DNA from: Rhodospirillales bacterium
GTDB taxonomy: Bacteria; Pseudomonadota; Alphaproteobacteria; Rhodospirillales; JABHCV01
Assembly: GCA_016776705.1 (NCBI GenBank)
Contig: JADHSW010000156.1
Span: forward strand, 1 to 7,106
Direction of reading: 5' to 3'
DNA length: 7,106 bases
Made by a program: the position numbers and the translations under genes. A model generated the notes under the pieces. The model was not told the origin of the DNA and made no database searches. It worked only from the letters and a program-made list of their open reading frames with translations. Below are positions 4,074-7,106 of this stretch, in pieces; positions within the stretch are counted from its first letter, which is position 1; every line of letters begins with the position of its first letter.

Positions 4074-5591
4074 ATGCAATATTTCTCATTTCTGAAATCT
4101 GATGAAATTAACTACGTACACGAGGCATCGCTTGAAATTCTCGAGGAAGTGGGACTTCTTGTACGCAACGAAAAGGCGCGAAACAGGTTCGCCGAACACG
4201 GGGCCCGGGTTGATCATGAAACCGAAAGGGTCCACATTCCGGCCACCATTGTAGAAAAATATCGCGCCATGGTGCCGCCGACCATGACCCTGCGTGGGCG
4301 CGACCCGGCATGTGATATTACGTTTCCCCGCAAAATGCCTGTCGTCGCCACGGCAAGTTCGGCCCCCGACATCGTCGACCCCGTAACGGGCAAGGCGCGC
4401 CGGGCGACATCCGACGACATCGCCCGCATAGCGCATTTGATAAACGAGCTTCCCGGCTTCGACATGTTTTCCATATCGACCCTGGCCGATGATGCGCCAC
4501 CCGACCAATTCAGCCTGTCGCGGTTTTATCCGGCATTGAAGAATTGCAACAAACCGTGTCGGACTTCGGTTACAGATGTTCGCGAAGTGCGTCAAATTCT
4601 GAAGCTGGGCGAGTTGATCGCAGGCTCCAGAGAGGCTTACGACGAGCGCCCCTTTATCAACTTCGGTTACTGTTCAATCGTTTCGCCCCTGACCATGGAT
4701 TTCGACAGCACCGAAATGCTGATGTACTACGCCGAAAACGACATTACCGCCTATGGAACCATCGCCCCCATGGGGGGGCTCAGCACCCCGCTTTCATTGT
4801 CAGGCATGCTGACCCTGATGAACGCGGAATGGTTGGCCGCGGCGACGCTGGCGCAAATGTCCAAAGCCGGTACGGCGCAAATATACAACTTCCTGCCCGT
4901 CTTTGCCGATATGCGCGACGGAGCTTACGCGCCGGGGGCTATCGAAATTGGCATGATGAACGCCGCCGTTTGTCAGATGGCGCGTTTTTACAACGTACCC
5001 GCCGGTGGTTATCTGGGCCTGACAAATTCAAAGATCGCCGATGCACAATCGGGTTTCGAAAAAGGCATGTCGCCACTGCTGGGGGCCATGGCCGGTGTCG
5101 ATTTCATCGTCATGGGAGGCCTTCAGGACGCCCTCATGTCCTTCGATTTTGGACAGGCCTTGATCGACAATGAAATTGCCTTGATGATCAAACGTGTTCG
5201 TGAAGGATTCGACTTTTCCAAAGAAAGCGTCTCGCTGGAAGAAATCAAGGCAACCGGCCCCGCGGGAATTTTCGCCGCCACTCCCCAGTCCCTGGAGCGC
5301 ATGCACACGGCTACCTTCCTGCCCGAACTGGCCGACAGGAAACTTCGCGAGCAGTGGGAACAGGAAGGATCGTCGAGTATTCACCAACGGGCCATGAACA
5401 AGGCGTTGGAAATTTTGTCGACGCCGAATTCCGCTGCCCTTGACCCCACAGTCGATGCCCGCATAAGGGCCGAATTCGAAGGATTGGTTGCCGGGGATTC
5501 AGCCCCCCCCGATGGCTGGAGTCCAATCCAGATTGGCAGCAGTGAACCAACCAGGGCGCGTCGCAAAAATCGCCGCAGGGGAAATAAATAA
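4074..5591 (+). CDS. Trimethylamine methyltransferase (MttB) family protein, non-pyrrolysine
   Basis: This 505-residue protein is of the MttB superfamily, a TIM-barrel fold that moves a methyl group from a tertiary or quaternary amine to the cobalt of a corrinoid protein. Family features are the N-terminal helix HEASLEILEEVGLLV, HIPATIVEKYRAMVPPTMTLRGRDP, ATASSAPDIVDPVTGKARRAT, FINFGYCSIVSPLTMD, and GGYLGLTNSKIADAQSGFEKG (from about 310) leading into LLGAMAGVDFI and ALIDNEI. There is no in-frame TAG, so it is of the type lacking pyrrolysine. Characterised members of that type act on glycine betaine, proline betaine, carnitine or gamma-butyrobetaine rather than trimethylamine. The sequence alone does not choose among these. 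The C-terminal 13 residues are strikingly basic (TRARRKNRRRGNK). It is divergent from the LysR gene and its stop directly abuts the next ATG, so the two genes form one operon. No corrinoid partner gene is seen. Confidence 0.88.
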   Translation: MQYFSFLKSDEINYVHEASLEILEEVGLLVRNEKARNRFAEHGARVDHETERVHIPATIVEKYRAMVPPTMTLRGRDPACDITFPRKMPVVATASSAPDIVDPVTGKARRATSDDIARIAHLINELPGFDMFSISTLADDAPPDQFSLSRFYPALKNCNKPCRTSVTDVREVRQILKLGELIAGSREAYDERPFINFGYCSIVSPLTMDFDSTEMLMYYAENDITAYGTIAPMGGLSTPLSLSGMLTLMNAEWLAAATLAQMSKAGTAQIYNFLPVFADMRDGAYAPGAIEIGMMNAAVCQMARFYNVPAGGYLGLTNSKIADAQSGFEKGMSPLLGAMAGVDFIVMGGLQDALMSFDFGQALIDNEIALMIKRVREGFDFSKESVSLEEIKATGPAGIFAATPQSLERMHTATFLPELADRKLREQWEQEGSSSIHQRAMNKALEILSTPNSAALDPTVDARIRAEFEGLVAGDSAPPDGWSPIQIGSSEPTRARRKNRRRGNK

Positions 5592-7106
5592 ATGACGGCC
5601 AGGAATTTCCCGACCAGCGCAAGGATTATCATCATCGGTGGCGGCATTATTGGCACCAGCATTGCCTTTCACCTTGTGCGGTCCGGCGCAAATGACGTGG
5701 TGCTTCTGGAAAAGGCAAATCTGACTGAAGGCGCCACATGGCACGCCGCCGGATTGGTCGGCCAGTTCCGTTCCCAACAAAACCTGATGAGCCTGATGTC
5801 CGACAGCGTCAAACTGTTCGATACATTGGCCGATGAAACCGGGCAGGAAACCGATTGGAGAAAGGTCGGCAGTCTGAGGCTTGCTGCGAGTGAGGATCGC
5901 TGGAAGGAACTTCTGAAATCCTATTCGGCGGCGCAGGCGGTAGGTTTCGAAATGAACATACTGACCCCGAGCGAAGCCAGGGGGCTGTATCCCTTAATCG
6001 AAGTTGGCGATCTCGTCGGAGCGGCCTTTATCCCCGATGATGGATACATCGACCCCAATTCATTGACCCAGGCCTACGCCAAAGGCATCCGGGCAAATGG
6101 CGGTCGCATCATCGAAGGTGTCATGGTCAAGGAACTGGTGCGCGACAAGAACCGGATCACCCGTGTTGTCACCGACCATGGTTCCATTGACGTTGATACC
6201 GTGGTCAACGCCGCCGGTTTGTGGGCGCGACAAGTGGGCTGGATGGCAGGTGTGGAAATACCGGCTGGCGTTGTCGAACACCAATATCTGGTAACGGAAA
6301 AATCTGATCGCGTTCCCGATGGCCTCCCAGCCCTGCGCGACCCGGATGGCTGCTATTACGCCAAACCGGAACCAGGGGCGTTCGCCATTGGCGGATGGGA
6401 AAAGAACACCCCGCCCGTCAATCCAAAAGAAGGATTTCCATGGGAGTGTGAACGCCATTTATTCGACAGCAACATGGACCGTCTGACTGAGTTCTTTGAA
6501 CCAGCGGCAAAGCGCCTGCCCATCCTGAATGAACTGGGTGTGCGCACCATCATCAATGGACCAATTCCCATTTCACCCGATGGCGAACCGATCATGGGTC
6601 CGGTTCCGGGATTGAGTAATTTCTTCGCCGCCTGCGCCTTCACTTCAGGCATCGCCGCATCGGGTGGTGCCGGGAAGGCGATGGCTAACTGGATACTGGA
6701 CGGCGATCCCGGACTTGATTTATGGCCTTTCGATATTCGTCGCTTTGGCCCCCTGCACGCCGGGCATCAATTTTTGCACGACAGGGCGGTGGAAAGTTAC
6801 AGCAAATACTACGACATCCACTGGCCGGGCGAGGAAATGCAATCGGCACGGGGCATTCGCCGAAGCCCGCTCTACCAGTCCCTGAAGGATCAAGGGGCGG
6901 TCTTCGGATCGAAGTTCGGCTGGGAGCGGGCCAACTGGTTCGCCCGGGACGACATTCCCCAGCGCGACGTTTTCGGTTTTGATCGTCCAGGTCAGGACAT
7001 CACCGTCGGGCGTGAACATCTTGCGGCGCGCACAGGCGTGGGGCTGATTGATATGTCCTCATTCACTAAATTCGAGATCAGCGGGCGCAATGCCTGTAAA
7101 TTTCTG
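5592..7106 (+). CDS. FAD-dependent oxidoreductase with folate-binding domain, dimethylglycine/sarcosine dehydrogenase-like (3' end outside window)
   Basis: The frame is open for 505 codons to the window edge. Relatives are about 800-820 residues, so roughly 60% is present. It belongs to the dimethylglycine/sarcosine dehydrogenase group, which oxidises N-methyl groups on FAD and passes the one-carbon unit to tetrahydrofolate. The Rossmann motif GGGIIG is at 16-21, with E40 ending strand two to bind the ADP ribose. TWHAAGL (49-55) carries the His that holds FAD covalently in this family (H51). NAAGLWA (206-212) and EHQYLVTE (H230) follow. The FAD-linked middle domain runs to about 420. The GcvT-like folate domain begins near RRSPLYQSL and GAVFGSKFGWERANWF, and is cut about 80 residues in. 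The ATG abuts the TAA of the methyltransferase gene, with AGGGGA nine bases upstream. The substrate could be dimethylglycine, sarcosine or another N-methylated amine. Confidence 0.88.
   Translation, partial: MTARNFPTSARIIIIGGGIIGTSIAFHLVRSGANDVVLLEKANLTEGATWHAAGLVGQFRSQQNLMSLMSDSVKLFDTLADETGQETDWRKVGSLRLAASEDRWKELLKSYSAAQAVGFEMNILTPSEARGLYPLIEVGDLVGAAFIPDDGYIDPNSLTQAYAKGIRANGGRIIEGVMVKELVRDKNRITRVVTDHGSIDVDTVVNAAGLWARQVGWMAGVEIPAGVVEHQYLVTEKSDRVPDGLPALRDPDGCYYAKPEPGAFAIGGWEKNTPPVNPKEGFPWECERHLFDSNMDRLTEFFEPAAKRLPILNELGVRTIINGPIPISPDGEPIMGPVPGLSNFFAACAFTSGIAASGGAGKAMANWILDGDPGLDLWPFDIRRFGPLHAGHQFLHDRAVESYSKYYDIHWPGEEMQSARGIRRSPLYQSLKDQGAVFGSKFGWERANWFARDDIPQRDVFGFDRPGQDITVGREHLAARTGVGLIDMSSFTKFEISGRNACKFL

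Noticed and set aside
4544..5173. 209-codon plus-strand frame inside the methyltransferase gene
   Set aside because: It is an alternative frame of a well-supported gene, with Arg/His-rich translation typical of a shifted GC-rich reading.
4074..5591. Pyrrolysine (in-frame TAG) in the MttB-like gene
   Set aside because: The frame is uninterrupted and ends in TAA, so it is the non-pyrrolysine type.

Overview
The window reads as a stretch of an alphaproteobacterial chromosome, most likely a Rhodospirillales- or Rhodobacterales-like aquatic or soil bacterium. This is inferred from gene content (a GcvA-type LysR regulator, a non-pyrrolysine MttB-family methyltransferase, a dimethylglycine-dehydrogenase-like flavoenzyme, a DUF1330 protein) and from moderate, uneven base composition. 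I could run no search, so the taxonomic call is tentative. The left 2.7 kb looks AT-richer than the methyltransferase/dehydrogenase block on the right.

Layout: (a) 1-129 is the tail of an insertion sequence: the last 35 codons of an IS1595-type transposase and a probable right terminus. (b) 243-566 encodes a small one-helix membrane protein of unknown role, with a strong Shine-Dalgarno inside a doubled 10-bp unit. (c) 567-994 has no long gene. It holds a possible 51-codon membrane microprotein on the minus strand, a good sigma-70-like promoter with an exact TATAAT, and two small inverted repeats in the resulting leader. (d) 995-1810 encodes an unrecognised one-helix membrane protein, followed by an exported solute-binding protein (1859-2698) with no transporter genes beside it. 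(e) 2773-3069 is a DUF1330 protein, convergent with a LysR regulator (3076-3963, minus). (f) The LysR gene diverges from a tandem pair: an MttB-superfamily methyltransferase (best start 4074) and, touching it with no gap, an FAD-dependent oxidoreductase with a folate-binding GcvT domain (5592 to the window edge, incomplete).

The most coherent functional unit is (f). A LysR-type box (TAAG-N5-CTTA, fitting T-N11-A) lies in the divergent intergenic region. The MttB-like protein could remove one methyl from a quaternary or tertiary amine and pass it to a corrinoid protein. The downstream flavoenzyme could oxidatively demethylate the resulting N-methyl product onto tetrahydrofolate. Glycine betaine to dimethylglycine to sarcosine is one possible route. 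The corrinoid protein and the methyl-corrinoid:folate methyltransferase such a scheme needs are not in the window, so the substrate and route remain inference.

No rRNA, tRNA, CRISPR array or complete mobile element was seen, and no convincing Rho-independent terminator was found.
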